Of a DNA stretch of 64,000 nt, positions 44,537-55,336 are shown piece by piece. Origin of the DNA: an uncultured Bacilli bacterium (GTDB lineage Bacteria; Bacillota_I; Bacilli_A; RF39; UBA660); the NCBI GenBank assembly GCA_944350495.1, contig CALVOZ010000001.1, forward strand, positions 62,001 through 126,000, in the 5' to 3' direction. How positions within the stretch are numbered: the stretch's first letter is position 1; every line of letters begins with the position of its first letter. The notes under the pieces were generated by a model. It worked only from the letters and a program-made list of their open reading frames with translations, was not told the DNA's origin and made no database searches. Position numbers and translations under genes: made by a program.

Positions 44537-45601
44537 TCATTTATCAATATCATAAACATTAAGATTTTTAATGTAATTAATAAGCTTTTCATGACTATTT
44601 TCTAATTCTCTATTTATTATTTTTCTCTCAATATAATTCAAAATTACGCTAGGTAAAATATCAGTATTATTCAAAATATCTTGATTTGATATTTTAATGT
44701 CATCACGACTTTTAATTACTAATGAATTATATTTTTCTTTAACCGATTCATCATTGAGAATTAGTGATGCAATATCAATAATATCAAAGTTATATTTGTA
44801 TAAATCATAATCACTTATTTTATTGTCATCAATAATTTCTCTTACACCTTTAAGAATAATCTTTTCATCTTTAGTAAACTCATAACTATTGGAATGTTTT
44901 AGTTGAGCCCAAATTCCAAGACTAGAATGAACATTAACTAAGTTCTTTCCTGATATTTCTAAATAATCTAATAGATTATATTTTTTTAATAATGGATATC
45001 CACCAGCAGCAAATATTTTATCTAATTCTTGTTTTTTACGAAAAGAAGATAATCTCATTATTTTATCTCTGTTATTTTTAATAGCAATTTCTAATTCAGA
45101 ATCAATTGTAAACCCTAAAATTGATGCAAATCTAATAGTTCTTAAAATTCTTAAAGGATCTTCATTCAATTTCTTATCGGCATCACCTATACATCTAATT
45201 ATTTTATTTTTTAAATCTTGGCAGCCATTTAATTTATCAATTATTTTTCCCTGTGAATTCATAACTATAGCATTAATAGTAAAGTCTCTACGTTTTAAAT
45301 CAGTTTCTAAATCATCTACATAGTTAACCATAGGGGTTCTAACACCAGTATAATTGTATTCTTCACGGTATGTTGTAATTTCAAAGTGTTTATCTTTGTA
45401 AATTAAAATTGAAGAACCGTAGTTATTATCTAAGTGAATATTAAAAATTTTATCTAAATCTTCAACTCTAGCATTAGTACATATATCATAGTCATCACTA
45501 TGTTTATTTAATAATAAATCTCTAACATAGCCCCCAACAACATATGCATCAAACCCCTCATCTTCTATTTTTTTTAATACTTCTACCAATATATTATCCA
45601 T
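44537..45601 (-). CDS. cca: CCA tRNA nucleotidyltransferase / poly(A) polymerase family
   Basis: 354 residues. Class II nucleotidyltransferase head: VVGGYVRDLLL, DYDICTNA, RRDFTINAIVMN, and the neck region EDPLRILRTIRFASILGF. It adds or repairs CCA on tRNA 3' ends. The C-terminal tail is shorter than in Bacillus Cca. Both tRNAs seen here encode CCA, so repair may be its main task. Confidence 0.92.
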   Translation of the reverse strand: MDNILVEVLKKIEDEGFDAYVVGGYVRDLLLNKHSDDYDICTNARVEDLDKIFNIHLDNNYGSSILIYKDKHFEITTYREEYNYTGVRTPMVNYVDDLETDLKRRDFTINAIVMNSQGKIIDKLNGCQDLKNKIIRCIGDADKKLNEDPLRILRTIRFASILGFTIDSELEIAIKNNRDKIMRLSSFRKKQELDKIFAAGGYPLLKKYNLLDYLEISGKNLVNVHSSLGIWAQLKHSNSYEFTKDEKIILKGVREIIDDNKISDYDLYKYNFDIIDIASLILNDESVKEKYNSLVIKSRDDIKISNQDILNNTDILPSVILNYIERKIINRELENSHEKLINYIKNLNVYDIDK

Positions 45602-45610
45602 ATTGCCTCC

Positions 45611-45638
45611 AAAAAAAATATGGGATGTATCCCATATT
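45611..45638 (-). terminator. Rho-independent terminator of the 45637 gene
   Basis: AATATGGGAT-aca-TCCCATATT with eight T. Confidence 0.85.
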
Positions 45639-45885
45639 ATATATATTCAGAAATAATTTTTGGAAGATTTTCTTTTAAATCTTCATTAAACTTAACAATT
45701 AAGACCTCTAATAAATCAGGATCGACAACTTCAATAATCTCATCACCAGTATATTCAGCAATTATAAACTTTTGAATTTCTGAGCGATTTATTAAATATA
45801 CATATTTTTTCTTTTTCTCTTTAACAATAGAAACAACTGTATACTTATTACCATCACTTAAAGTCCATGTAGAACCTTGTTCCAT
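45637..45885 (-). CDS. Small beta-rich protein, DUF1292-like
   Basis: 82 residues, acidic, no signal peptide. The alternation of hydrophobic and charged residues (KYTVVSIVKEKKKKYVYLINR) suggests a small beta sheet like DUF1292 proteins. Assignment is weak. It starts at once after the 533-residue gene (stop-start distance of one base), so the two are co-translated. Confidence 0.6.
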   Translation of the reverse strand: MEQGSTWTLSDGNKYTVVSIVKEKKKKYVYLINRSEIQKFIIAEYTGDEIIEVVDPDLLEVLIVKFNEDLKENLPKIISEYI

Positions 45886-45886
45886 A

Positions 45887-47488
45887 CTATCGTCTTCCCT
45901 TCTTTGATTTAGGTGCTAAACTTTCAACATTCTCTAAATCTTCTTCAACTTCTTGTTCCCTTTGTGGTTCTTGAGGGCCTTCTAATTCAGCTAAATCTTC
46001 TTTTAACTCTTTTATTCGTTTATTATGTTTGCGTTTTTTCATTAACCCTGCAAACGCTAAAGCAGCACCTGATAAAAGACCAACTAACTGTTCACCTTTA
46101 GGTAATAAACCAGCAATGCCAATTGTTCCATCAGCTAATTGACTTAAAGAGGCCGCTATATTTCTGGCTGCAATAACTGGGTCAACTCTAAATTGCCATG
46201 TTAAAACAATTACTGGAATAATACCTGAAGCAGCTAAAAGTACAGCTAATGTCTTTTTCTTTTCACTCTTTTTAATTTCTCTTTTCTTTTCAACAATTTT
46301 CAAACGAAGAAAATGTTTTGCCGCATCTGCTTCATCCCGTTGTTCAACAGGTATTTTATCAGATTCAACGAGCTCATCACCAACTAACACAGCTACAGAC
46401 TCATCATGATGTTCTAATTCTGATTCTTCTTCTGATACAGTTTTTTGACCTTTTTCATATAAATCAAAAACTGCTTCATATGGTACTCCTTTATATCCAA
46501 TTTTCATCAAATTCATTGTTCTTCTAACACAATCAACTGGATAATACAAATCTAAATTTAACAATTCTTGTGCATATTCTTCAGCACTTAATCCTTGCTT
46601 TACTAAAATTTGAAAGACAGCTTTTTCATCTCCATCTTTTTTATACATTTGATAAGCGATATCTTCAACATCATAACTAGCATCTTCCATTTTAGAAATA
46701 TATGTTAAGATTAATCTTGTATCAAATACATCCCCCAATACATAATTTTTCATAACATCATCAATTAACTGTTCTTGAGTTAAGTTCATCTTAGAATACT
46801 TTTCGATAAAAAGTGGTTCATATTTAGTATAAAAACCTGCTTTAACAGCTTCAATTATTTCAGGCTCAATCTCAGCTTGATTTAAAGCATATAATAAATG
46901 ACCAAGTGACATTACTCCCTTCGTATAATAAGAGAAAACATCCTCTATTAAGCCTCTTGTTAATACTTCTTTATTTTTAATAGTTGCATGGGAATTAGTA
47001 AATCGTACAATTGCGGCATTGCGATTTAAAATTAAATAATAATTTTTCTTAATACTATCAGCCTGAATATAATGTTCATTTTCTTTCCAATTATCTAAGA
47101 CTTCGAAAATTATTTGCGTTTCAATATCGCCACAATCTATATTTATTCTTTGCGCTATAGCAAATGACTCTTCGCCTGCCTCGATAGCTCCTTTAATACA
47201 AGCTAATATCTTATCAACTTTGGCTTTCTTTATTTCCTGCTTTCTTGCTTCTGCCCTTTTAATTGATTCGGCTGCTGCAAGTTTTTGACCTTCACGACGT
47301 AAGATATAATCAATAATATCTTTAGGATTATATCTACCACCTTCTTTAATTTCTAATCCATATTCATCTGCAATTCTCTTTGATGCTTCTGCTGTTAACA
47401 AAATCATTCCGTTAGCAGCTTTTTCAAAATCTTTTTCAGGATTGATAAATTTGCCTACTATCTCTCTTTTTTGTTCATCAGTCAACAT
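45887..47488 (-). CDS. Unknown helical membrane-associated protein
   Basis: 533 residues, not recognised. Residues 1-400 are soluble, strongly helical and charged. Two hydrophobic segments at ~415-435 and ~460-482 are followed by a basic-acidic coiled coil (KKRKHNKRIKELKEDLAELEG) and an acidic tail ending in a basic cluster. The large domain is probably cytoplasmic. Paired with the 45637 gene. Confidence 0.7.
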   Translation of the reverse strand: MLTDEQKREIVGKFINPEKDFEKAANGMILLTAEASKRIADEYGLEIKEGGRYNPKDIIDYILRREGQKLAAAESIKRAEARKQEIKKAKVDKILACIKGAIEAGEESFAIAQRINIDCGDIETQIIFEVLDNWKENEHYIQADSIKKNYYLILNRNAAIVRFTNSHATIKNKEVLTRGLIEDVFSYYTKGVMSLGHLLYALNQAEIEPEIIEAVKAGFYTKYEPLFIEKYSKMNLTQEQLIDDVMKNYVLGDVFDTRLILTYISKMEDASYDVEDIAYQMYKKDGDEKAVFQILVKQGLSAEEYAQELLNLDLYYPVDCVRRTMNLMKIGYKGVPYEAVFDLYEKGQKTVSEEESELEHHDESVAVLVGDELVESDKIPVEQRDEADAAKHFLRLKIVEKKREIKKSEKKKTLAVLLAASGIIPVIVLTWQFRVDPVIAARNIAASLSQLADGTIGIAGLLPKGEQLVGLLSGAALAFAGLMKKRKHNKRIKELKEDLAELEGPQEPQREQEVEEDLENVESLAPKSKKGRR

Positions 47489-47576
47489 AATAACATATCA
47501 CCTCGATATTTTGCTACCTATTATATATTCATTATAACATATTTTTTTTGAAAATATATCTTTTTTAAAAAAAATA

Positions 47577-47604
47577 CAAAAAAAATGCATTAGTTTAATG
47601 CATC
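47577..47604 (-). terminator. Rho-independent terminator of the HU gene
   Basis: ATGCATTA-aac-TAATGCAT followed by a T run. Confidence 0.85.
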
Positions 47605-47865
47605 TTTTAATTTAGAACCAGCTTTAACTGTAACAGCTACTCTAGCTGGAATATTTACAACTTCACCAGTCTTAGGATTACGTCCTTTTTTAGCTTCTTT
47701 ATTCTTTGCAGTGAAAGTTACAAATCCTGTTAAAGCAACTTTCTTATCTGCTCCTTTTAATCCTTTAATAACACCGTTCATCATTGCATCTAATGCACGA
47801 GTAGCATCTGCTTTTGTTAACCCTGTCTCTTCAGCGATGTAGTTAACTAAATCTGTCTTAGTCAT
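47590..47865 (-). CDS. hup: HU-family DNA-binding protein
   Basis: 91 residues. Two N-terminal helices, then GFVTFTAKNKEAKKGRNPKTGEVVNIPARVAVTVKAG, in which the flexible arm (RNPKTGE with intercalating Pro) is plain. It bends and compacts DNA. Single gene, strong AGGGAGGT ribosome site and terminator. Confidence 0.96.
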   Translation of the reverse strand: MTKTDLVNYIAEETGLTKADATRALDAMMNGVIKGLKGADKKVALTGFVTFTAKNKEAKKGRNPKTGEVVNIPARVAVTVKAGSKLKDALN

Positions 47866-47910
47866 AGACTTACCTCCCTAATTTCTATAAGCTACCTTGC
47901 TTACATTTTA

Positions 47911-47939
47911 AGAATATCACAACCAAAATATAAAAGCAA
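47911..47939 (-). promoter_or_regulatory. Sigma-A promoter of the HU gene
   Basis: TTGCTT (47934-47939), 17 bases, TATTCT (47911-47916). Confidence 0.65.
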
Positions 47940-48039
47940 GTTTTTTTTATATTTTTTTATATTTTTTCCTTAATTTTAAAGGAATAAACAAGATTATCTT
48001 TGAATAATATTGCCGTTAATGTATTAAATTACAAGTTTT

Positions 48040-48414
48040 TTAAAATAGATCTTTAAAAACATTATTATAAAGTAATATTGCAATGACAATAATGATAATA
48101 ACTAAAATCGCTAAGCCAAGTAAATTTTTAATTGTTGCGCCTGTTCGGTCATTACCATCGTCCTTAATAAGATTTTTATTAGCATCTTCATCAGTTGGTG
48201 ATGGAACTGGTGCTGAAACGGTCTCGAAATTGTGATTCTGATATACTGGCTCTACCTGTTGTTGACCACTATTGCTGGGTTGCATAAAAGAGTTTGTCGC
48301 TGGATTACTAATATTAACTAAACCAGTTTGTGGATCAACGTTAACTGGTGCTGCACAAGTTCGGCAAAAAGTTTCACCTTCATGTAATGTTGCACCACAG
48401 TTTTTGCATAGCAT
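48040..48414 (-). CDS. Zinc-ribbon protein with C-terminal membrane helix
   Basis: 124 residues from ATG 48414 (AGGTAGGTG ribosome site). N-terminal zinc ribbon (CKNCGATL and CRTCAAPV), a Gln/Ser/Pro-rich linker, and one helix at ~97-117 (LLGLAILVIIIIVIAILLY) ending in a short tail. It is a tail-anchored, cytoplasm-facing ribbon. Function unknown; third zinc-ribbon membrane protein in the window. Confidence 0.75.
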   Translation of the reverse strand: MLCKNCGATLHEGETFCRTCAAPVNVDPQTGLVNISNPATNSFMQPSNSGQQQVEPVYQNHNFETVSAPVPSPTDEDANKNLIKDDGNDRTGATIKNLLGLAILVIIIIVIAILLYNNVFKDLF

Positions 48415-48456
48415 ACAAAGCACCTACCTTCTCTATTAATTTTATCATATATTAAG

Positions 48457-48494
48457 AAAAAAGACTATTTATTCTTTTTTAAATAGTCTTCTAT
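48457..48494 (-). terminator. Rho-independent terminator of the hrcA-dnaJ operon
   Basis: AAGACTATTTA-loop-TAAATAGTCTT with T run. The hairpin contains the dnaJ stop. Confidence 0.85.
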
Positions 48495-49577
48495 CTTTTT
48501 GAATTCAGTACCATACCTTAAATCAGTTTGATCTAATTGTTCAAATAATTTCTTTTGTTCTTTAGATAATTTCTCTGGAATAACGATATTTAAAACAACA
48601 TACATATCTCCTTTATTTCCGGTTCTAACATCCTCAATACCTTTTCCTTTTAGACGGTGTTTATCACCACTAGATGTGCCAGCAGGAATAGTTAATTTAA
48701 CATTACCATATAGGGTTGGTATTTCTCTTTTACTACCTAATACTGCCTCCGTAATTGTAATTGGTAATTCTAAATAAATATCGTTATCATCACGCATATA
48801 TAAAGGATGGTCTTTAACATAAAACTCTAAATATAAATCGCCGTTTGGTCCACCGTTTATTCCCGCTTCACCTTTTCCTGCTAAACGTAATTGATTACCA
48901 GTATTAACACCAGCAGGAATTTTAACTTCAATATCAGTATCTTTATGAACTTTACCAGTTCCATGACATTTTGAACAACTTGATTCAAAAGATACACCAT
49001 CACCGTGACATGAAGGACACACTGTACGTGACATAAAAGCTCCAAATAAAGTTCTTTGCTCAACGGTTACAGTACCAGTCCCATGACATTTTGAACATTT
49101 CTTTTCCCCTTTACCGCCTTTACCATCACATATTGGGCAATCTTCAGCCACTTCTACATTAATAGTCTTTTTTACTCCATATACGGCTTCTTCAAAGGTT
49201 AAATTAATGCGCATTACCGCATCAGCACCACGTCTCTTTCGACTTTGTTGAGTACTACGTCCTCCACCAAAGCCAAAACCATTGCCAAATATTTCACTAA
49301 AAATATCACCAAAATCGAAATCAGAGAAGTCATATCCGGCTCCACCATTCATCTTGTTGAAGGCATCATGTCCATATTGATCATATTGCTTTCTTTTACT
49401 TTCATCACTTAATACAGCATAAGCCTCTTGACATTCTTTAAACTTTTCTGCTGCATCTGGTGCTTTATTAATATCTGGATGATATTGTTTAGCTAATTTA
49501 CGGAATGCACTTTTAATTTCTTTATCTGTTGCATCCTTCTTAACTCCTAATACCTCATAATAATCTCGTTTGTTCAT
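48465..49577 (-). CDS. dnaJ: Chaperone protein DnaJ
   Basis: 370 residues. J domain with YHPDIN, Gly/Phe-rich region, and four CxxCxGxG zinc-finger repeats ([32 protein letters not shown]), then the C-terminal substrate-binding domains. It delivers clients to DnaK. It is the last gene of the heat-shock operon, separated from dnaK by pepF. Confidence 0.97.
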   Translation of the reverse strand: MNKRDYYEVLGVKKDATDKEIKSAFRKLAKQYHPDINKAPDAAEKFKECQEAYAVLSDESKRKQYDQYGHDAFNKMNGGAGYDFSDFDFGDIFSEIFGNGFGFGGGRSTQQSRKRRGADAVMRINLTFEEAVYGVKKTINVEVAEDCPICDGKGGKGEKKCSKCHGTGTVTVEQRTLFGAFMSRTVCPSCHGDGVSFESSCSKCHGTGKVHKDTDIEVKIPAGVNTGNQLRLAGKGEAGINGGPNGDLYLEFYVKDHPLYMRDDNDIYLELPITITEAVLGSKREIPTLYGNVKLTIPAGTSSGDKHRLKGKGIEDVRTGNKGDMYVVLNIVIPEKLSKEQKKLFEQLDQTDLRYGTEFKKIEDYLKKNK

Positions 49578-49589
49578 TACTACACCTGC

Positions 49590-51380
49590 CTAAACTAATT
49601 TTTGTAATTCTTCTAATTTCTCATCAAACATTTTTATTGCCTTCAATATAGGATCTTTAGTAGTCATATCGACATTAACTCTTTTCAAAATATTTAATGG
49701 GTAATCAGATCCACCACTCTTTAAGAATTCTAAATATGCTTCTTTTGCACCATCTTTACCAGCTAATATATCACTAGCAATAGCTATTGCTGAAGATAGA
49801 CCTGTTGCATATTTATACACATAGAACGGTGTATAAAAATGTGGAATTCTTGACCACTCATATCTAATATCATCATCACTGATAACATTATCACCATAAT
49901 ATAACTTATTTAAATTATAGTATGTATCACTTAATTCTTGTTCGGTTATTGGAACACCATTTTGATATTTATCATGAATTAGCATTTCAAATTCCGCAAA
50001 CATTGTTTGTCTAAATATCGTAGTTCTCACTTTATCTAAGAACTCCGTTAAATATAATATTTTTTCTTCTTTAGTTGTTGCATTCTTATACAAATAATCA
50101 TTTATTAACACTTCGTTTACAGTTGAAGCTATCTCCGCTAAAAAGATTGGATAACTACAATTAAATGAATTTTGATATTTATTAGAATAATAACTATGCA
50201 TAGAATGTCCTAATTCATGTCCCATTGTACTTACAGAATCAGTCGTATTGTCATAATTTAATAATAAATATGGATATGTATCATAACTTCCCCAACTATA
50301 GGCACCTGATTTTTTACCAACATTTGGATATTTGTCAATCCATCTTTCCGTAAATGCCTTTTCTAAATCTTTTAAATATTCATCACCTAAGGGTTTTAAA
50401 GATTGAAACAAAATTTTCTTACCTTCTTCGAATGGTATATCTTTTGGCTGTTCAGAAATAATATCCACATATATATCATACATATGCATTTCATCTAATC
50501 CCAAAGCCTTTTTTCTTATTTCCATATACTTATACATCGAAGGCATGGACTCATGGACTGATTCAATTAAATTATGATAAACATTAATACTTATATCATC
50601 ATTATATAAACTCATCTCTAATGGACTTTTATATTTTCTAATATTACTGATAAAAAAATCTTCTTTTATTTGACCAAGATAAGCCGCAGAGATTGTGTTT
50701 TTAAACTTTTTAAAATACTCATACATAGCAGAAAAGGCTGATTTTCTGACTTCGCGGTTACGACTGTTCATCAACTTAATATAATTACTGTTTGTTACTT
50801 CTTCTAACTCTCCATCTTCGTTAGTAATAGATCCTAACTTAATATCAGCGTTATCAAAGTTATAAAATACTTCACTACCGGTTCCAAAGGCATTGCAAGC
50901 GTTTGCTACTATTTCTTCTTCATTACTATTCAATGTATGTTCTTTATATCTAAACATTTTCTCTAAATCAAATTTAAAATCTTTTAATAAATCATTCTCA
51001 GAGATATATTTTAAAACTAATTCATAATCACTAGATAATATTTCTGGTGTACAAAATGATAACTTAGTTGTAATATCTTCAAATAATTTATCTACTTTTG
51101 CTTTTCGAGCTTGGTATTCTGAATTAGAAGTATCAGTATCACACTGCATTTTAGCATATAAATAAACTTTATCACTTAAACGATTCATTTTATCATATGC
51201 CTGATAAAATTCGTATAAAGTAGTACTATTATCCATAATATGTCCTTTATAAGTTAAGACATTGTCAACTAATTTATATACTTCTTTTAAATTTTTTTCC
51301 CACTCTTCAACAGTTGAAAACATTTTAGTTAAATCCCAAGTATCTAATTCGTCTACATCACATCTATTTTTTAAAGTCAT
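49590..51380 (-). CDS. pepF: Oligoendopeptidase F
   Basis: 596 residues from ATG 51380 (GGAGAGAAC ribosome site). M3B family: zinc site MGHELGHSMHS with the HExxH pattern, and the distal Glu in IFLAEIASTVNEVL. It cleaves short peptides in the cytoplasm. It is inserted between dnaK and dnaJ, so its expression is probably tied to heat shock, and it could dispose of peptides released by chaperones and proteases. Confidence 0.95.
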   Translation of the reverse strand: MTLKNRCDVDELDTWDLTKMFSTVEEWEKNLKEVYKLVDNVLTYKGHIMDNSTTLYEFYQAYDKMNRLSDKVYLYAKMQCDTDTSNSEYQARKAKVDKLFEDITTKLSFCTPEILSSDYELVLKYISENDLLKDFKFDLEKMFRYKEHTLNSNEEEIVANACNAFGTGSEVFYNFDNADIKLGSITNEDGELEEVTNSNYIKLMNSRNREVRKSAFSAMYEYFKKFKNTISAAYLGQIKEDFFISNIRKYKSPLEMSLYNDDISINVYHNLIESVHESMPSMYKYMEIRKKALGLDEMHMYDIYVDIISEQPKDIPFEEGKKILFQSLKPLGDEYLKDLEKAFTERWIDKYPNVGKKSGAYSWGSYDTYPYLLLNYDNTTDSVSTMGHELGHSMHSYYSNKYQNSFNCSYPIFLAEIASTVNEVLINDYLYKNATTKEEKILYLTEFLDKVRTTIFRQTMFAEFEMLIHDKYQNGVPITEQELSDTYYNLNKLYYGDNVISDDDIRYEWSRIPHFYTPFYVYKYATGLSSAIAIASDILAGKDGAKEAYLEFLKSGGSDYPLNILKRVNVDMTTKDPILKAIKMFDEKLEELQKLV

Positions 51381-51411
51381 TGTTCTCTCCATTCTATAAG
51401 TACAAGTAAAG

Positions 51412-51438
51412 TTCTAGACCAAAGTCTAGAACTTTATT
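51412..51438 (-). promoter_or_regulatory. Long hairpin between dnaK and pepF
   Basis: AAAGTTCTAGAC-tttg-GTCTAGAACTTT, a perfect 12-bp stem just past the dnaK stop, without a following T run. It is more likely a processing or 3'-stabilising element, or partial attenuator, than a full terminator. Confidence 0.6.
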
Positions 51439-51439
51439 A

Positions 51440-53269
<1,830 letters not shown>

Positions 53270-53344
53270 TCAATAATCTAAATATTAATATAGTTAATAA
53301 AGATATTATCACACAGCCTAAGAATAATATTATAAAGAGTTGCA

Positions 53345-53872
53345 TTATTCGCTAACCTTTACCATTGCTGCACGGATAACTTTATCCTTTAACATATAGC
53401 CTTTTTGCAATGTTTCAATTACTATTCCAGGTTCTACCCCTTCTTTTTTTTCTGCTAAAATTGCGTTGTGATAAACAGGATTAAATGGTTTATTTGTATC
53501 ATCAATCATTTTAACATCAAATTTTTCCATAACATTTTGGAGATGACTATAAATCATTTTAAATCCATCTAAGAATTTCTTTTCTTCTTCACTTAAATTA
53601 TCTTCCATGTTAATTGCGCGTTCAAAGTTATCTAGAATTGGTAATATATCTTTAATCATGTCTTCATGACAAAATTTTAACATTCTATTAACTTCTTCTT
53701 CTTTACGTTTACGATAATTAACTAAATCAGCATTTTGTCTAATTAATTTATCTTCTAACTCGCTTATTTTGTTGTAAGCATCATTTAATTTATTCATGTG
53801 CTCTTTTTCTTTTTTTTGTTCTTCAGTTAATTCTGGAGTAACTTCTTCTGTCTTTTCTACTGTCTCTTCCAT
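53345..53872 (-). CDS. grpE: GrpE nucleotide exchange factor
   Basis: 175 residues. Acidic N-terminus, long coiled coil, and C-terminal beta domain with VEPGIVIETLQKGYMLKDKV and the final IRAAMVKVS. Its start overlaps the hrcA stop (TAATG). Confidence 0.96.
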   Translation of the reverse strand: MEETVEKTEEVTPELTEEQKKEKEHMNKLNDAYNKISELEDKLIRQNADLVNYRKRKEEEVNRMLKFCHEDMIKDILPILDNFERAINMEDNLSEEEKKFLDGFKMIYSHLQNVMEKFDVKMIDDTNKPFNPVYHNAILAEKKEGVEPGIVIETLQKGYMLKDKVIRAAMVKVSE

Positions 53873-54870
53873 TAGTCCTCCTTATCTATATTATTCATAA
53901 TATAGTTCAATAATGTAATTACACGATCATATTCCATTCGTTTTGGTCCAATTAAAGCAATTGTCCCCTCTTCACCATTAACAACATATTTAGTTTTTAT
54001 AACCGTTACATCATCATCGATGTTATTTTCACTACCAATATAAATATTTATACCGTTATCTTCCTCTTTAATGTTTTTTACAAGTTCTTTATCTTCAAAC
54101 TTACTAATAATTTCTCTAATTTTTTTAGTGTCATTGAACTCTGGTTGCATCAAAATATTTTTAGTTCCAGCCACCTTAATACTTTCGGCGGATGTAAAAT
54201 CATTAAAAGCATTATAAAATGCATTATATAATATTTCATGTTGTTCAACATAGGTAGATATAATTGGTTTTACTTGGAACTCTAAGAAACTACTAACTTC
54301 ATCAATTGGTGTTCCAACAATCAATTTATTAATTAATTCGACAGTCTTACTAATATCCTTAGAATTAACTTCGCCCTCCATATATATTTGTTTGTGTTCA
54401 ACATGGCCTTTATCAGTAACTATGATTGCTACCATATTTCTTTCATCAATTGGAATAACTTCTACTTTAGAAATTAAATTATCTTTTGATGTTTTACCTA
54501 ATACTATAGCTGTATAATTAGTCAACTGTGATACGATTTCCATACTTCTAGTTATAACATCACTTACTACTAACGATTTATTATTTACGATAGTTTGTAA
54601 TTTTAACATATCATCACCAGATAATTCTTTTGGTTGCATAATATGATCAACATAATATCTATAACCTTTTTCACTTGGAACCCTTCCACTAGATATATGT
54701 TCTTTTTCTAATAAGTTATATTCTTCTAACAGACTCATCTCAGCCCTAATAGTAGCACTTGAACAATTCATAACTTCACATAAGGACTTAGAGCTTACTG
54801 GCCTCGCTGTTTGAATATATTCTTCAACAATTAACTTTAATAAACTTTCTTGTCTATTTGTTAAAACCAT
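53872..54870 (-). CDS. hrcA: Heat-inducible transcription repressor HrcA
   Basis: 332 residues. N-terminal winged helix (ARPVSSKSLCEVMNCSSATIRAEMS) and C-terminal ligand domain. It represses its own operon by binding CIRCE. The operator sites at 54885-54911 and 54932-54958 precede it. Ribosome site GAGGTG. Confidence 0.96.
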   Translation of the reverse strand: MVLTNRQESLLKLIVEEYIQTARPVSSKSLCEVMNCSSATIRAEMSLLEEYNLLEKEHISSGRVPSEKGYRYYVDHIMQPKELSGDDMLKLQTIVNNKSLVVSDVITRSMEIVSQLTNYTAIVLGKTSKDNLISKVEVIPIDERNMVAIIVTDKGHVEHKQIYMEGEVNSKDISKTVELINKLIVGTPIDEVSSFLEFQVKPIISTYVEQHEILYNAFYNAFNDFTSAESIKVAGTKNILMQPEFNDTKKIREIISKFEDKELVKNIKEEDNGINIYIGSENNIDDDVTVIKTKYVVNGEEGTIALIGPKRMEYDRVITLLNYIMNNIDKED

Positions 54871-54884
54871 ATTTTCACCTCTTT

Positions 54885-54911
54885 TTAGCAGTCGTCATCT
54901 CACGTTGCTAG
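54885..54911. promoter_or_regulatory. Degenerate CIRCE-like element
   Basis: TTAGCAGTC-N9-CGTTGCTAG: the left half matches 8 of 9 bases of the CIRCE half-site and the right half 5 of 9. It lies between the promoter and the hrcA start. Confidence 0.5.
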
Positions 54912-54915
54912 TGAC

Positions 54916-54944
54916 ATTATAGCACCTTGTTTTAGCAATGTCAA
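54916..54944 (-). promoter_or_regulatory. Consensus sigma-A promoter of the hrcA operon
   Basis: TTGACA (54939-54944), 17 bases, TATAAT (54916-54921). The -35 box lies inside the CIRCE element. Confidence 0.9.
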
Positions 54945-54958
54945 GCAATGAGTGCTAA
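54932..54958. promoter_or_regulatory. CIRCE operator (HrcA binding site)
   Basis: TTAGCAATG-N9-GAGTGCTAA: the right half is a perfect CIRCE half-site, the left half 7 of 9. It overlaps the -35 box, as expected for repression. Confidence 0.85.
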
Positions 54959-55017
54959 AAAATAAAATTTGTTATTATTATTATATTCAACTTTTTTTAT
55001 AATTATTTAAAAATAAC

Positions 55018-55046
55018 TTGACAAAACCAACTTTTTAGATTAGTAT
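55018..55046 (+). promoter_or_regulatory. Promoter of small RNA copy 1
   Basis: TTGACA (55018-55023), 17-base spacer, TAGTAT (55041-55046). The same arrangement recurs before copy 2. Confidence 0.75.
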
Positions 55047-55051
55047 ATACA

Positions 55052-55152
55052 GTACCAATTCGAAAAAGCGAATTGGAAGCTAGTATCACACTAGCCAACC
55101 CCTTTTTATTCTTTTATGGAAGCTGTTCTTCAGGGGGGCAGCTTCTTTTTTT
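55052..55152 (+). ncRNA. Unrecognised structured small RNA, copy 1
   Basis: About 100 bases. Hairpin 1 is CCAATTCG-aaaaag-CGAATTGG (55055-55076). Hairpin 2 is GCTAGT-atcac-ACTAGC (55079-55095). An unpaired C-rich stretch, CAACCCC (55096-55102), and a U-rich linker follow. Hairpin 3 is GAAGCTG-loop-CAGCTTC with seven T (55119-55152), an intrinsic terminator whose loop holds six G. There is no plausible reading frame or plus-strand gene downstream, so it is an independent transcript. The CCCC stretch could pair with Shine-Dalgarno sequences, as in other C-rich small RNAs of Bacillota (inference). Confidence 0.75.
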
Positions 55153-55170
55153 GCTTTTAATAAAAAAAAC

Positions 55171-55199
55171 TTGACAAATTCAATTTTTTAGATTAGTAT
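55171..55199 (+). promoter_or_regulatory. Promoter of small RNA copy 2
   Basis: TTGACA (55171-55176), 17-base spacer, TAGTAT (55194-55199). Confidence 0.75.
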
Positions 55200-55204
55200 A
55201 TACA

Positions 55205-55308
55205 GTACCAATTCGAAAAAAAGCGAATTGGAAGCTAGTATCACACTAGCCAACCCCTTTTTATTCTTTTATGGAAGTTGCCCACAGAGGAGCAACTTCT
55301 TTTTTTTT
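55205..55308 (+). ncRNA. Unrecognised structured small RNA, copy 2
   Basis: Near-identical to copy 1 through hairpins 1 and 2, the CAACCCC stretch and the linker, with only two extra A in the first loop. The terminator stem has changed on both sides (GAAGTTGC/GCAACTTC), keeping the pairing. This covariation supports an RNA product. The loop now reads CCACAGAGGA rather than the G6 loop of copy 1, so the copies may differ in target or stability. Confidence 0.75.
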
Positions 55309-55311
55309 ACA

Positions 55312-55336
55312 CAAAAAAAGAGCATGAGCTCTTTTA
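55312..55336 (-). terminator. Rho-independent terminator of tex
   Basis: AAAGAGC-tcat-GCTCTTT with T run, containing the tex stop. Confidence 0.8.

Noticed and set aside
51412..51438. Terminator between dnaK and pepF
   Set aside because: The 12-bp stem is strong but no T run follows on the minus strand, so full termination is unlikely.
55100..55152. Short peptide gene starting at ATG 55116 in the small RNA
   Set aside because: The frame is 14 codons, lacks a ribosome site, runs into the terminator, and is not kept in copy 2.
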